Part shown: in pieces, positions 37,368 to 47,168 of the stretch | How positions within the stretch are numbered: the stretch's first letter is position 1 | Layout of the letters: every line of letters begins with the position of its first letter | DNA from: Prevotella sp. | Lineage (GTDB): Bacteria > Bacteroidota > Bacteroidia > Bacteroidales > Bacteroidaceae | Reading direction: 5' to 3' | Assembly: GCA_016285055.1 (NCBI GenBank) | Contig: JAEEPZ010000008.1 | Location: 1 to 64,000, forward strand | DNA: 64,000 bases | The notes under the pieces: generated by a model | The model's database searches: none | The model's input: the letters and a program-made list of their open reading frames with translations, nothing else | Told to the model about the DNA's origin: nothing | Made by a program: the position numbers and the translations under genes

Positions 37368-40307
37368 ATGAGACGCCTCCTCTTCTTACTTCTTACTTCT
37401 TACTTCTTACTTAACAACATAGCGGCGCAGGAGACCCAGCGTCTCTACCTCAGCGGCACGGGCTGCGACGACTTGGTGGAGTGGGACTTCAAATGTACTG
37501 ATGGCCGGCAAAGCGGCGAGTGGACAAAGATTGGCGTGCCCTCGTGCTGGGAGCTGCAGGGCTTTGGCACCTATCAGTACGGGATGCGCTTCTACGGCAA
37601 GGCTACGCCTGAGGGCATCGCCGATGAGAAAGGTCTCTACAAGACCGAGTTCACGCTGCCGCAGGAGTGGCAGGGACGGCAGATTCTGCTCGTCTTCGAG
37701 GCGGTCTTCACCGATGCCAACGTCACCATCAACGGGCGCAAGGCGGGCAAGGGCCTCTATCAGGGCGGCTTTACGAGGCACACCATCGACGTGAGCGACC
37801 GTGTGTTCTTCGGCACAAAGAAGAACCTCCTGGAGGTGGAGGTCTCAAAAGAGAGCGCCAACCCGCAGGTGAACATGGCCGAGCGGCGTGCCGACTACTG
37901 GAACTTCGGCGGCATCTGGCGCCCTGTGTTCATCGTCAGCAAACCCATGCAGAACATCAGCCGCGTAGCCATCGACGCGAAGGCCGACGGCCGCTTTCAG
38001 GCCGACGTGTTCCTCAGCCGAGCCCTCCCTTCCTGTCAGCTGTGTGTCGACATTGTCGATGCCAACGGGAAAAAGGCCACCAGCCCCGCCGTCACCGTAG
38101 CCAGCGACCAGGCCCGCCTCGACTTCACGGTGAAGACCCCGAAGCTCTGGACGGCCGAGACACCCAACCTCTACACCGCCGTCTTCACACTGAAGGACGC
38201 GCAGGGCAAGACGCTCCACGTGGAGCGCCAGAAGTTCGGCTTTCGCACCATCGAATACCGCCACTCTTACAACGGTGATGACGGCGACGGCGTCTTCATC
38301 AACGGCCAGAAGGTGATTATGAAGGGCGTCAACCGCCACTCGTTCCGCCCCGAGACTGGCCGCGCGCTGTCGAAAGCGAAGAACGTCGAGGATGTCAAGC
38401 TGATAAAGGGCATGAACATGAACGCCGTGCGCCTCTCTCACTACCCCGCCGACCCGGAGTTCCTTGACGCCTGCGACTCCCTCGGCCTCTATGTGGAGTG
38501 CGAGCTGCCGGGCTGGCACAATGCCCACGAGACCATCGTTGGCACGCAGATAGCCGAGGAGATGGTGACGCGCGACGTCAACCACCCCAGCATCATCTTC
38601 TGGAGCAACGGCAATGAGGGCGGCTTCAACTACGAGTTAGAATCCGTCTTCACAAAGTTAGACCCGCAGCAGCGCGTCGTCCTCTACCCCTGGGCCAACC
38701 GCAACGGCTTCGAGACGAAGCACTATCGCTCATGGGGCGAGACGGCGGAATACATGCGCCAGAAGGAGATCTTCATGCCCACCGAGTTCCTCCACGGCCT
38801 CTACGACGGTGGCCACGGCGCCGGCCTTAAGGACTACTGGCAGCTGATGATGAACAACGAGCGCTGCGCTGGTGGCTTCCTCTGGGACCTGATGGACCAG
38901 GCCGTGCTGCGTACCGACCAGAACGGCATCCTGGATCCCGTGGGCAACTTCGGCGCTGACGGCATCGTAGGCCCGCACATGGAGAAGGAAGGTTCGTTCT
39001 ACACCATCAAGGAGATATGGAGCCCCGTGCAACTGCGCTATGGCGTGCCCCCCAATGCCGAGGATGGCGAGAGCATCGTCGAAGTGCGCAATGCCTATGA
39101 CTTTACCAATCTGAAGGACTGCCGATTCACGGGCAGGCTACTGGCTATGCCCAAATACGGCGAAACGAGCCTTCGCACCTTAAAGGAATTCAACATACCC
39201 GCTCCGTCTCTTGGCCCCGGCCAGCACTCATGGCTTTGGGATTTAAAAGCCAAAGACGAGGAGGTACTCAGCATCACCGCCACCGACCCGAACGGCGAAG
39301 AAATATTCACCTGGGTATGGCCGGTTATCAAGAAGGAAGATAAGGCCACAGAGCAGCCTGCCCATCAGCCAGAATGGCAGCTTAGCTCGCAGGAGACCGA
39401 CAGCGAGCTGACCGTCACCGCAGGCCCCGCCACCTATACCTTCTCCAAAAAGACTGGCCATCTGCTACGAGTGCAGACCTCCGGCCACACCTACTCCCTG
39501 GCCAATGGTCCCCGCTTCGTGGCCGCCAAGCGCAGTGACCGCTCACAGGACGGTTTCTACAACCACGACGACAAGCAGGCTTTTCAGAAGAAAACGCTCT
39601 ACACCGAATACGAAGACCAAGGCACCTTCCAACGCTTCTCCATGAGCAAAAACACACTGACCGCCTACTACGACCACGGCTCCATGGGCCACGCCATCTG
39701 GCGGTTCCATAACGACGGAAGCGTCAACCTGCAAGTCACGGCTACCTTCAACGGCGTCGTTGACCTGATGGGCATCTGCTTCGACTATCCCGAGGGAAAG
39801 GTGAAGAGCAAACGATGGGTGGGCAGCGGCCCTTACCGGGTGTGGCAGAACCGCATGGAAGGCCCACAGTATGGCTACCATGAGACGGCCTACAACGACC
39901 CTATCCCCGGTGAATCATGGCAATACCCTGAATTCAAAGGCTACTTTGCCAACGTCGACTGGATGCAGGTTGAGACCACCGAGGGTCACATAGGCATTGA
40001 GCCGGAAAAGACCTTTGAGAACCCCGGAGTGAACGGATACGATACCGAAATGGACTGGATGCACTTCGAGACCATAGAACAATTCGGCAACGAGCCACGC
40101 CTCACCTTGCCCTTTATCGGCATCTACACCCCGCGCGATGGCCGCGACCATCTGCTCTACGACCTGCCGCAGACGGGCCTCGCGCTGCTCAGCGTCATCC
40201 CCGCCGTGCGCAACAAGGTGAACACCACCGACCTCAACGGCCCCTCGGCTCAACCCCATTTCGTGCAGGGTCCCCACATCTACGAGGCATGGCTCCGATT
40301 CGAATAG
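37368..40307 (+). CDS. GH2 family beta-galactosidase-like
   Basis: Signal peptide MRRLLFLLLTSYFLLNNIAA; VNRHSFRPETGRALS, WSNGNEGGFNYE, GSGPYRVWQNRMEGPQYGYHE. Confidence 0.9.
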   Translation: MRRLLFLLLTSYFLLNNIAAQETQRLYLSGTGCDDLVEWDFKCTDGRQSGEWTKIGVPSCWELQGFGTYQYGMRFYGKATPEGIADEKGLYKTEFTLPQEWQGRQILLVFEAVFTDANVTINGRKAGKGLYQGGFTRHTIDVSDRVFFGTKKNLLEVEVSKESANPQVNMAERRADYWNFGGIWRPVFIVSKPMQNISRVAIDAKADGRFQADVFLSRALPSCQLCVDIVDANGKKATSPAVTVASDQARLDFTVKTPKLWTAETPNLYTAVFTLKDAQGKTLHVERQKFGFRTIEYRHSYNGDDGDGVFINGQKVIMKGVNRHSFRPETGRALSKAKNVEDVKLIKGMNMNAVRLSHYPADPEFLDACDSLGLYVECELPGWHNAHETIVGTQIAEEMVTRDVNHPSIIFWSNGNEGGFNYELESVFTKLDPQQRVVLYPWANRNGFETKHYRSWGETAEYMRQKEIFMPTEFLHGLYDGGHGAGLKDYWQLMMNNERCAGGFLWDLMDQAVLRTDQNGILDPVGNFGADGIVGPHMEKEGSFYTIKEIWSPVQLRYGVPPNAEDGESIVEVRNAYDFTNLKDCRFTGRLLAMPKYGETSLRTLKEFNIPAPSLGPGQHSWLWDLKAKDEEVLSITATDPNGEEIFTWVWPVIKKEDKATEQPAHQPEWQLSSQETDSELTVTAGPATYTFSKKTGHLLRVQTSGHTYSLANGPRFVAAKRSDRSQDGFYNHDDKQAFQKKTLYTEYEDQGTFQRFSMSKNTLTAYYDHGSMGHAIWRFHNDGSVNLQVTATFNGVVDLMGICFDYPEGKVKSKRWVGSGPYRVWQNRMEGPQYGYHETAYNDPIPGESWQYPEFKGYFANVDWMQVETTEGHIGIEPEKTFENPGVNGYDTEMDWMHFETIEQFGNEPRLTLPFIGIYTPRDGRDHLLYDLPQTGLALLSVIPAVRNKVNTTDLNGPSAQPHFVQGPHIYEAWLRFE

Positions 40308-40363
40308 CACACCATCAATATGACCGTGTAGAAACACACCAAAAAAGCCTAAAAACAGATGGA

Positions 40364-40427
40364 AAAAAATCTAGGCTACTTTTGAAAAAATCTAGGCTAC
40401 TTTTGAAAAAATCTAAGCTACTTTTGA
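40364..40427 (+). repeat. 21-nt tandem repeat (x3) at the start of the GH106 gene
   Basis: aaaaaatctaggctacttttg repeated; encodes KKSRLLL KKSRLLL KKSKLLL. Confidence 0.95.
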
Positions 40428-43400
40428 AAAAGACTCAATTAGCCTGTTTGGCGGCGTTATTTTTTCTGACGACCGGACAGGTGATGGCAGGCAAGCAAGA
40501 GGCCTGTCCACAGGACAGCAAGCCCTGGACGTTCTGGTACTGGATGTACGGCGCCGTCAGCGAGGCTGGCATTCGTGCCGACCTGCAGGCGATGAAGGAC
40601 GTGGGGCTCGGCGGCTGCTATCTCATGCCCATACGCGGCACGGAACAGGCTCCCAAAGACCTGCCGCCACTGCCCGGCGAGCCGGCACAACAGCTGACAC
40701 CACGCTTCTGGCAGCTCATCGACTACGCCATGCAGCAGGCCGACAGCCTCGGCCTGAAAATGGGCTTCCATATCTGCGACGGCTTCGCCCTGGCTGGCGG
40801 ACCGTGGATAACGCCCGAGGAATCTATGCAGCAAGTGGTATGGAGCGACACCGTCGTCGCACTTGATGACCTCAGACTTAAGCGGAGCTTGACAGAAAAA
40901 ACAACATATCCGCGCGAGGAGGCGGTGCCTGAGTCGCTACTGCCCGCCCCAGCTGTCAGCCCTGGCGTCTACTATGAGGACATCGCCACCTTCGTCTGTC
41001 CCGTATGGGGCGATGCCATCGTCCCCACACCCAGCGTCTCCGGCACCATAAAACCCGACGAGAAAGGCACTTTCCGCGCCACGCAGCCAGGCTACATCCA
41101 GTTCACCTACGACAGCCCCGTCACCGTGCGCAGCGTCGAGCTGTTCCCCTCGGCCAACAATATCCAGACGCAGCGCCTGCTCGTCCAAGCCAGCACCGAC
41201 GACAGCGGCACATCGTTTCGCGACGTGCGTCAGCTCACGCCGCCGCGCCAGGGCTGGCAGAACACCAATACCGCCATTCCCCTGCGCCACAACGCCAACC
41301 ACTACACCTACGCCCTGCCCGAAACCACGGCGCGTCATTTCCGCTTTGTCTGGACGCCCGAGGGCAGTGAGCCAGGCGCCGAAGACCTTGATGCCGCGAA
41401 GTGGAGTCCCGTGCTGAAGATGAACGACATCCGCCTCTCCGCCCAGCCCGTCATCGACCAGTACGAGAGCCTCAACGGCAGCTTCTGGCGCCAGCCTGAG
41501 GGGAGGGGTGCTGTGGGTGCTATGAGTCCTATGGGTCTTATGGGTCCTATGGGGCCTATGAGTCCTATGGGGGGGGCTGGCCCTACTGCTCTGCGCATCC
41601 TGCGCATTGGCCATGCCTCCACAGGCCACACCAATGCCACGGCCGGCGGTGCACGGGGCTTAGAGTGCGACAAGTTCTCAGCCGCTGCCGTGTCGAAGCA
41701 GGTGGACAGCTGGTTTGGGGCCTTCATGCAGCGCCCTCACAGCAGCGTGGTGAAATACATGCACGTCGACTCATGGGAGTGCGGCTCGCAGAACTGGAGC
41801 CGCAACTTCGCCGCTGAGTTTCAGAAGCGCCGCGGCTACGACCTGCTGCCCTTCCTGCCCGTCTATGCCGGTGTGCCCATCGACGCCATGCCCGAGGCCC
41901 AGGCCCTCGGCATCAGCAGCGAGCAGGTGCTGCGTGACGTGCGCCTCACTGTCAACGACCTCATACAGGACATCTTCTTCGCCACGGTAGCTGGGAAAGC
42001 ACGGCAATACGGCGTGTCACTCTCTGCCGAGAGCGTCGCTCCGACGATGGTCAGCGACGGCATGCAGCACTACAAGGCGGTGGACGCGCCAATGGGAGAG
42101 TTCTGGCTGAACTCGCCCACGCACGACAAGCCCAACGACATGCTCGACGCCATCAGCGGGGCTCACGTCTATGGCAAGAACATCGTTCAGGCTGAGGGAT
42201 TCACCGAGGTGCGCGGCGTGTGGGACGAGACGCCCGCCTCGCTCAAGACGCTGCTCGACAGGCAGCTGGCGTCTGGCATGAACCGACTGTTCTTCCACGT
42301 CTTTGCCCACAACCCGTGGACGGACCGCAAACCCGGTATGACCCTCGACGGGATAGGACTTTTCTTCCAGCGCGACCAGACGTGGATGCCTGAAGCCAAG
42401 GCCTTCGTCGACTATGTCACGCGCTGCCAGCAGCTGTTGCAGCGGGGCACGCCGGTGGTCGACATCGCTGTCTATACCGGCGACGGCATGCCACGCCGTG
42501 CCTGGCGTCCGGAGCAATTGGTCGACATGCTGCCCGGTCTCATCGGCAGCGAGCGCGTAGCAGCCGAGCATGAGCGTCTCGCCAACGCCGGCCAGCCGAT
42601 GGAGGAGAGTCCCGTAGGCGTGAAGCACAGCGCGAACATCGCCGACCCCGCCGCCTGGGTCAACGCCCTCGGCGGCTACAACTTCGACTCGATGAACCCT
42701 GATGGCCTGATGGCTTATGGGGCCTATGAGTCCTATGGGTCTTATGGGGCCTATGAGTCCTATGAGACCTATAAGTCCTATGAGACCTATAAGTCCCATA
42801 AGACCCATGAGTCCCATAAGACCTCTGCTCCTCCCTGCTACCCTGTGCTCGTGATGCCGCAGGGGCTTCAACTTTCTCCTGAAACAAAAGCCCGCGCTGA
42901 TGAGCTGAGGAAGCAGGGCGTCATCGTCATCGACGAACCGCTTCACGACTCGGCCATCGCAGGCCTGCCGCCCGATGTGCAGCTGCCACCCGGCATCGCC
43001 TTCTGCCACCGCCGCGATGGTGCGAAGGACATCTATTTCCTCAGCAACCAGCAGGATGAGGAGCGGCGCTTCACGGCCACTTTCCGCTGTGCTTCGAAGA
43101 ACGTCATGTTCTATGACCCGCTCAAAAACCGTTATTTCATCGATGTCAACGATGTCATCAGCAGCGACTCGCTCACCGCTATGTATGTCAGGATGGAGCC
43201 CCGGCAGTCGTTGTTCGTCCTCTTTGGCGAGGACAGCATCCGGCCAAAGCTCACTGCCCGCTGGCATCAGCCGATGGTGGGTCCCGACATGCCGAAGACT
43301 GTCTTCAAATGGAAGACCAAAGGCTGGCAGCTGTCCTTCAAGGAGAACGGCGTCAAGCTGAAGAGCGACACCCTCTTCTCGTGGGCTGGCCACAAGAAAC

Positions 43401-43771
43401 CCGAGGTGCGCTACTACAGCGGACATGTGCGCTACAGCACCACGCTCGACTATCATGGCGAGAACGTCATGAACCGTGTCGTCCTTGACTTAGGCGATGT
43501 GCGCGACATGGCTCACGTATGGCTAAACGGCCATGACCTGGGCGTGCTGTGGCTACCGCCATACACCGTCGATGTCGACGGCTATCTGCGCGAAGGCAAG
43601 AACGAACTGGTGGTTGAGGTCGTCAACACTTGGCACAACGCCCTGCGCGGCGCCGACCGCGGCACTCCGCCCTACGACGGCATCTGGACCAACGCCAAAT
43701 ATCGCACCAAGGGCGACGACCTCCTGCCCGCCGGACTCTTAGGCCCTGTGAAACTGAGTATGGAATATTGA
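40424..43771 (+). CDS. GH106-like alpha-L-rhamnosidase family protein
   Basis: SKPWTFWYWMYGAVSEAGIRADLQAMKDVGLGGCYLMPI, HVDSWECGSQNWSRNFAAEFQKRRGYDLLPFLPVYAG, C-terminal beta-sandwich. Exact start uncertain (TTG proposed). Confidence 0.82.
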   Translation: MKKTQLACLAALFFLTTGQVMAGKQEACPQDSKPWTFWYWMYGAVSEAGIRADLQAMKDVGLGGCYLMPIRGTEQAPKDLPPLPGEPAQQLTPRFWQLIDYAMQQADSLGLKMGFHICDGFALAGGPWITPEESMQQVVWSDTVVALDDLRLKRSLTEKTTYPREEAVPESLLPAPAVSPGVYYEDIATFVCPVWGDAIVPTPSVSGTIKPDEKGTFRATQPGYIQFTYDSPVTVRSVELFPSANNIQTQRLLVQASTDDSGTSFRDVRQLTPPRQGWQNTNTAIPLRHNANHYTYALPETTARHFRFVWTPEGSEPGAEDLDAAKWSPVLKMNDIRLSAQPVIDQYESLNGSFWRQPEGRGAVGAMSPMGLMGPMGPMSPMGGAGPTALRILRIGHASTGHTNATAGGARGLECDKFSAAAVSKQVDSWFGAFMQRPHSSVVKYMHVDSWECGSQNWSRNFAAEFQKRRGYDLLPFLPVYAGVPIDAMPEAQALGISSEQVLRDVRLTVNDLIQDIFFATVAGKARQYGVSLSAESVAPTMVSDGMQHYKAVDAPMGEFWLNSPTHDKPNDMLDAISGAHVYGKNIVQAEGFTEVRGVWDETPASLKTLLDRQLASGMNRLFFHVFAHNPWTDRKPGMTLDGIGLFFQRDQTWMPEAKAFVDYVTRCQQLLQRGTPVVDIAVYTGDGMPRRAWRPEQLVDMLPGLIGSERVAAEHERLANAGQPMEESPVGVKHSANIADPAAWVNALGGYNFDSMNPDGLMAYGAYESYGSYGAYESYETYKSYETYKSHKTHESHKTSAPPCYPVLVMPQGLQLSPETKARADELRKQGVIVIDEPLHDSAIAGLPPDVQLPPGIAFCHRRDGAKDIYFLSNQQDEERRFTATFRCASKNVMFYDPLKNRYFIDVNDVISSDSLTAMYVRMEPRQSLFVLFGEDSIRPKLTARWHQPMVGPDMPKTVFKWKTKGWQLSFKENGVKLKSDTLFSWAGHKKPEVRYYSGHVRYSTTLDYHGENVMNRVVLDLGDVRDMAHVWLNGHDLGVLWLPPYTVDVDGYLREGKNELVVEVVNTWHNALRGADRGTPPYDGIWTNAKYRTKGDDLLPAGLLGPVKLSMEY
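41505..41580 (+). repeat. TCCTATGGG-type 9-mer array in frame in GH106 (first)
   Basis: Encodes GAVGAMSPMGLMGPMGPMSPMGG. Confidence 0.93.
42711..42830 (+). repeat. TCCTATGAG/TCCTATAAG 9-mer array in frame in GH106 (second)
   Basis: Encodes AYGAYESYGSYGAYESYETYKSYETYKSHKTHESHKT. Confidence 0.95.
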
Positions 43772-43789
43772 CCATTGAACATTGAGAAT

Positions 43790-45199
43790 ATGACCAAACG
43801 GATTATCTGCGCATTACTCACGCTCATCGCTGTGTCAGCAAGAGCAGAGATCAAAATGCCTGCCTTCTTCGCCGACGGCATGGTGCTGCAGCAGCAGACG
43901 TCATGCCGGCTCTGGGGCACTACCGCCAAGAGCGCCACCGTCAGCATCATCACATCATGGGACAAGCAGGCCTATCAGGTGAAAGCCGCCAGCGACGGTG
44001 CCTTCGAGGTTCTGCTGCGCACGCCCGAGGCTGGCGGCCCTTTCACCATCACGCTGAGCGAGAAGAGCGCGCAGCCCTCAACCCTCAGCCTGACTTGCTA
44101 CGTCGGTGAGGTGTGGCTGTGCTCTGGACAGTCGAACATGGAGATGCCGATGAAGGGGTTCAAGGGCCAGCCCGTAGAGGGCGCAACGGAAGAGTTGCTG
44201 CACGGCCGCGACTCGCTGCTGCATCTCTTCACCGTGAAGCGCAACCCGCAGCTGCTGCCCCAGAGCGATGTCACCGGACAGTGGAGCGAGGCCGAGACAG
44301 CCAGCGTGCGCGACTTCTCTGCCACAGCCTATTTCTTCGGCCGTGCGCTGCGCCGTCAGCTCGGCGTGCCCGTGGGCCTCATCTGCACGGCTTTCGGCGG
44401 CTCAGCCTGCGAGGCATGGATGCGGGCCGAATGGCTGCGCGCCTTCCCGCAGGTGCAGCAGACCATCGCCGAGGAGGACGTCAAGCGCCTGCAGCAGCGC
44501 TGTCCCACAGCACTCTACAACGGTCAGCTGGCACCGCTCGTCGGCTACGCCATCCGAGGCGCCATCTGGTATCAGGGCGAGGACAACGTGCCGCGATACA
44601 GTTTCTATGCGCCCTTGCTGAAGGCCATGGTTGAGGGCTGGCGCTCCGACTGGCAGCAGGGCGACTTCCCCTTCTATTACTGTCAGATAGCCCCTTACGA
44701 CTACAGCCTCATCGACTGGAGCGGCAGCCAGTATCTGCGCGAGCAGCAATTGCAGGCCGAGGCGCTCATCAGTCATGCGCGCATGGCGGTGCTCCTTGAC
44801 GCCGGTCTGGAATACGGCATCCATCCACGGAAGAAACGCATGGCCGGCGAGCGCTTGGCCCTTCTGGCTCTCAGCAACACCTACGGCGTGAAGGGCCTGC
44901 CCGACTTTGCCGCCTACTCCTCCGTGGAGTTCAGGGGCGACACCGCCGTCGTGGCCTTCGACCGCTCGAAGGAATGGGTCTATTTCGAGAACGGTACGAC
45001 GAGCAACAACTTCGAGGTGGCCGGCGAAGACCGCATCTTCCATCCGGCAGAGGTATGGACTAGCCGCAACCGCGTCTACGTGCGCAGTGCCGACGTGAAG
45101 AAACCTGTGGCCGTGCGCTACGCCTTCCACGACTGGGTCGTCGGCGACCTCATGCACGACGGGCTGCCCGTGTCTTCCTTCCGCACCGACGACTGGTAG
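43790..45199 (+). CDS. Sialate O-acetylesterase-like SGNH carbohydrate esterase
   Basis: FADGMVLQQQTSCRLWGTT, VWLCSGQSNMEMPMKGF, GAIWYQGEDNV, HPRKKRMAGERLALLAL. Confidence 0.92.
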   Translation: MTKRIICALLTLIAVSARAEIKMPAFFADGMVLQQQTSCRLWGTTAKSATVSIITSWDKQAYQVKAASDGAFEVLLRTPEAGGPFTITLSEKSAQPSTLSLTCYVGEVWLCSGQSNMEMPMKGFKGQPVEGATEELLHGRDSLLHLFTVKRNPQLLPQSDVTGQWSEAETASVRDFSATAYFFGRALRRQLGVPVGLICTAFGGSACEAWMRAEWLRAFPQVQQTIAEEDVKRLQQRCPTALYNGQLAPLVGYAIRGAIWYQGEDNVPRYSFYAPLLKAMVEGWRSDWQQGDFPFYYCQIAPYDYSLIDWSGSQYLREQQLQAEALISHARMAVLLDAGLEYGIHPRKKRMAGERLALLALSNTYGVKGLPDFAAYSSVEFRGDTAVVAFDRSKEWVYFENGTTSNNFEVAGEDRIFHPAEVWTSRNRVYVRSADVKKPVAVRYAFHDWVVGDLMHDGLPVSSFRTDDW

Positions 45200-45242
45200 T
45201 TTTCGCTTACTTGGATGATTTGGTATGATGAAAACGCCATCT

Positions 45243-45283
45243 GTATTTTCGTCATTTGAGCGGCCTGAGCGGCCGCCACTGCT
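45243..45283. repeat. Reverse-oriented relative of the 7510-7592 hairpin repeat
   Basis: attttcgtcatttgagcggcctgagcggccgccactgc. Confidence 0.85.
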
Positions 45284-45299
45284 TAAAAAAAAGGAATAT

Positions 45300-47168
45300 A
45301 TGTATCGACTTCTCTTCCTCATGCTGATGCCTTTGTGCATGGCAGCAAAGAATGAACCGTTCACGCTGACGGTAGAGCCCGGCGAGTACACCATCGAGCA
45401 GGCCCTGCAGCAGGCGCGCCTGGCCCGGCTGCATGGCAGTGTGCAGGACGGTTTTGTCGTTCTGAAGCTCCAGCCCGGCACCTACCGCCTGTCGCAGCCC
45501 GTCATCCTGCGACCCGAGGACAGCGGCACGCGCATAGTGGCCGAGGGCGATGTGCGCCTCAGCGGCGGCGTGGCCATCGGCGGCTGGCGCAGGCAAGGCC
45601 GGCTGTGGGTGGCCGATGTCCCCCTGTGGAACGGGCGCCCATTGGAGTTTCGCCAGCTCTGGGTGAACGGCAGGAAAGCCGTGCGTGCCCGCGACGTCAG
45701 CGACTTCGAGCAGATGCACCGCATCCTCAGCGTCGACAAGCAGCGCGAAATCATCTACGTGCCCCGTCAGGCAGTAGCCAAACTCTCAGCTCTCATCTCT
45801 CAACCCTCATCTCTCAACTCTCAACCCTCATCTCTCAACCCTCAACTCTCATCTCTCAACCCTCAACTCTCATCTCTCAACTCTCAACTCTCAACTATAG
45901 AGATGGTGCTTCACGAGATGTGGTGCATCGCCAACCTGCGCATCAAAGGCATCACTGTGCAGGGCGATTCCGCAGCCCTGACGTTCCACCAGCCTGAGAG
46001 CCATGTCCACTTCATGCACCCCTGGCCGTCGCCGATGGTCACGCCCGACGGTCAGCACAACTCCGCCTTCTACCTGACAGGCGCGAAGGAACTGTTGGAC
46101 CAGCCCGGCGAGTGGTGGCTTGACGTCCGCGCGCAGAAGCTCTACTACATGCCGCTGCCTGGCGAGGACATGCGGACAGCTGAGGTCATAGCCCCTGCCT
46201 TGGAGACGCTGCTGATGGCAGAGGGCACGCCCGACGAACCCGTGAAGGACGTCACACTCGAAGGAATAACCTTTGAGCACGCCACGTGGCTGCGCCCCAG
46301 CATCAAGGGCCACGCCCCCCTGCAGGCCGGCATGTATATGATTGAGGCATACAAGATTCGCCCGCAAATCAGCCGTCCCAACGGCGACCACAAGCTCGAC
46401 AACCAAGGGTGGGTGGGCCGCCCCGCTGCCGCCGTCGCCGTCAACTGCGCCACCAACCTGCGTTTCGAGGGCTGCACCTTCCGCCATACGGCCTCCACGG
46501 CCCTCGACTGCCATCGCTATGTCGACGGAGGAACCATTGACCGTTGCACGTTCAGCGACATCGGCGGCACGGCCATCCTTGCGGGCAGCTTCGGTCCTGA
46601 GGGCCACGAGGCGCATCTGCCATATAATCCCTTCGACCGCCGAGAAATATGCACGGGCCTCGTCATCAGCAACAACCGCATCGACGATGCCGCCAACGAG
46701 GACTGGGGCTGCCTCGGCATCGGCGCCGGCTTTGTGCGCGGCATCCGCATCCTGCACAATGAGGTGAGCAACGTCAGCTACACCGGCATCAGCGTCGGAT
46801 GGGGATGGAACCAGCAGCCCTGTGCCATGGCCGACAACGTGGTGCGTGGCAACTACATCCACCACTACGCCCGCCACATGTACGACACCGCCGGCATCTA
46901 CACCCTGGGCGCACAGCCGCACACCATGGTCGAGGAGAATGTCGTGGACAGCATCTACAGTCCCGGCTACGTGCACGACCCCGAGCACTGGTTCTATCTC
47001 TACACCGACGAGGGCAGCAGCGGCATCACCGTGCACCGCAACTGGACGCCCGCCGAGAAGTTCCTGAAGAATGCCAACGGCCCCGGCAACACCTGGGAGG
47101 ACAACGGCCCGCTGGTCAACGACAGCATCAAGCACAAAGCCGGCCCCCCTAAAAGCCATGACCATTGA
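45300..47168 (+). CDS. Secreted right-handed beta-helix protein (possibly GH141-like)
   Basis: YTIEQALQQARL, LSGGVAIGGWRRQGRLWVADVP, LWVNGRKAVRARD, repeated N-rich beta-helix rungs. Confidence 0.75.
   Translation: MYRLLFLMLMPLCMAAKNEPFTLTVEPGEYTIEQALQQARLARLHGSVQDGFVVLKLQPGTYRLSQPVILRPEDSGTRIVAEGDVRLSGGVAIGGWRRQGRLWVADVPLWNGRPLEFRQLWVNGRKAVRARDVSDFEQMHRILSVDKQREIIYVPRQAVAKLSALISQPSSLNSQPSSLNPQLSSLNPQLSSLNSQLSTIEMVLHEMWCIANLRIKGITVQGDSAALTFHQPESHVHFMHPWPSPMVTPDGQHNSAFYLTGAKELLDQPGEWWLDVRAQKLYYMPLPGEDMRTAEVIAPALETLLMAEGTPDEPVKDVTLEGITFEHATWLRPSIKGHAPLQAGMYMIEAYKIRPQISRPNGDHKLDNQGWVGRPAAAVAVNCATNLRFEGCTFRHTASTALDCHRYVDGGTIDRCTFSDIGGTAILAGSFGPEGHEAHLPYNPFDRREICTGLVISNNRIDDAANEDWGCLGIGAGFVRGIRILHNEVSNVSYTGISVGWGWNQQPCAMADNVVRGNYIHHYARHMYDTAGIYTLGAQPHTMVEENVVDSIYSPGYVHDPEHWFYLYTDEGSSGITVHRNWTPAEKFLKNANGPGNTWEDNGPLVNDSIKHKAGPPKSHDH
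45777..45899 (+). repeat. Heptamer array (CTCAACT/CTCATCT/CTCAACC) in frame
   Basis: Encodes LSALISQPSSLNSQPSSLNPQLSSLNPQLSSLNSQLST. Confidence 0.95.

Noticed and set aside
42017-43456. 479-aa minus-strand ORF opposite GH106
   Set aside because: Antisense to a well-supported enzyme; low-complexity composition typical of GC-rich shadow ORFs.
45891-47165. 424-aa minus-strand ORF opposite the beta-helix protein
   Set aside because: Shadow ORF by composition.
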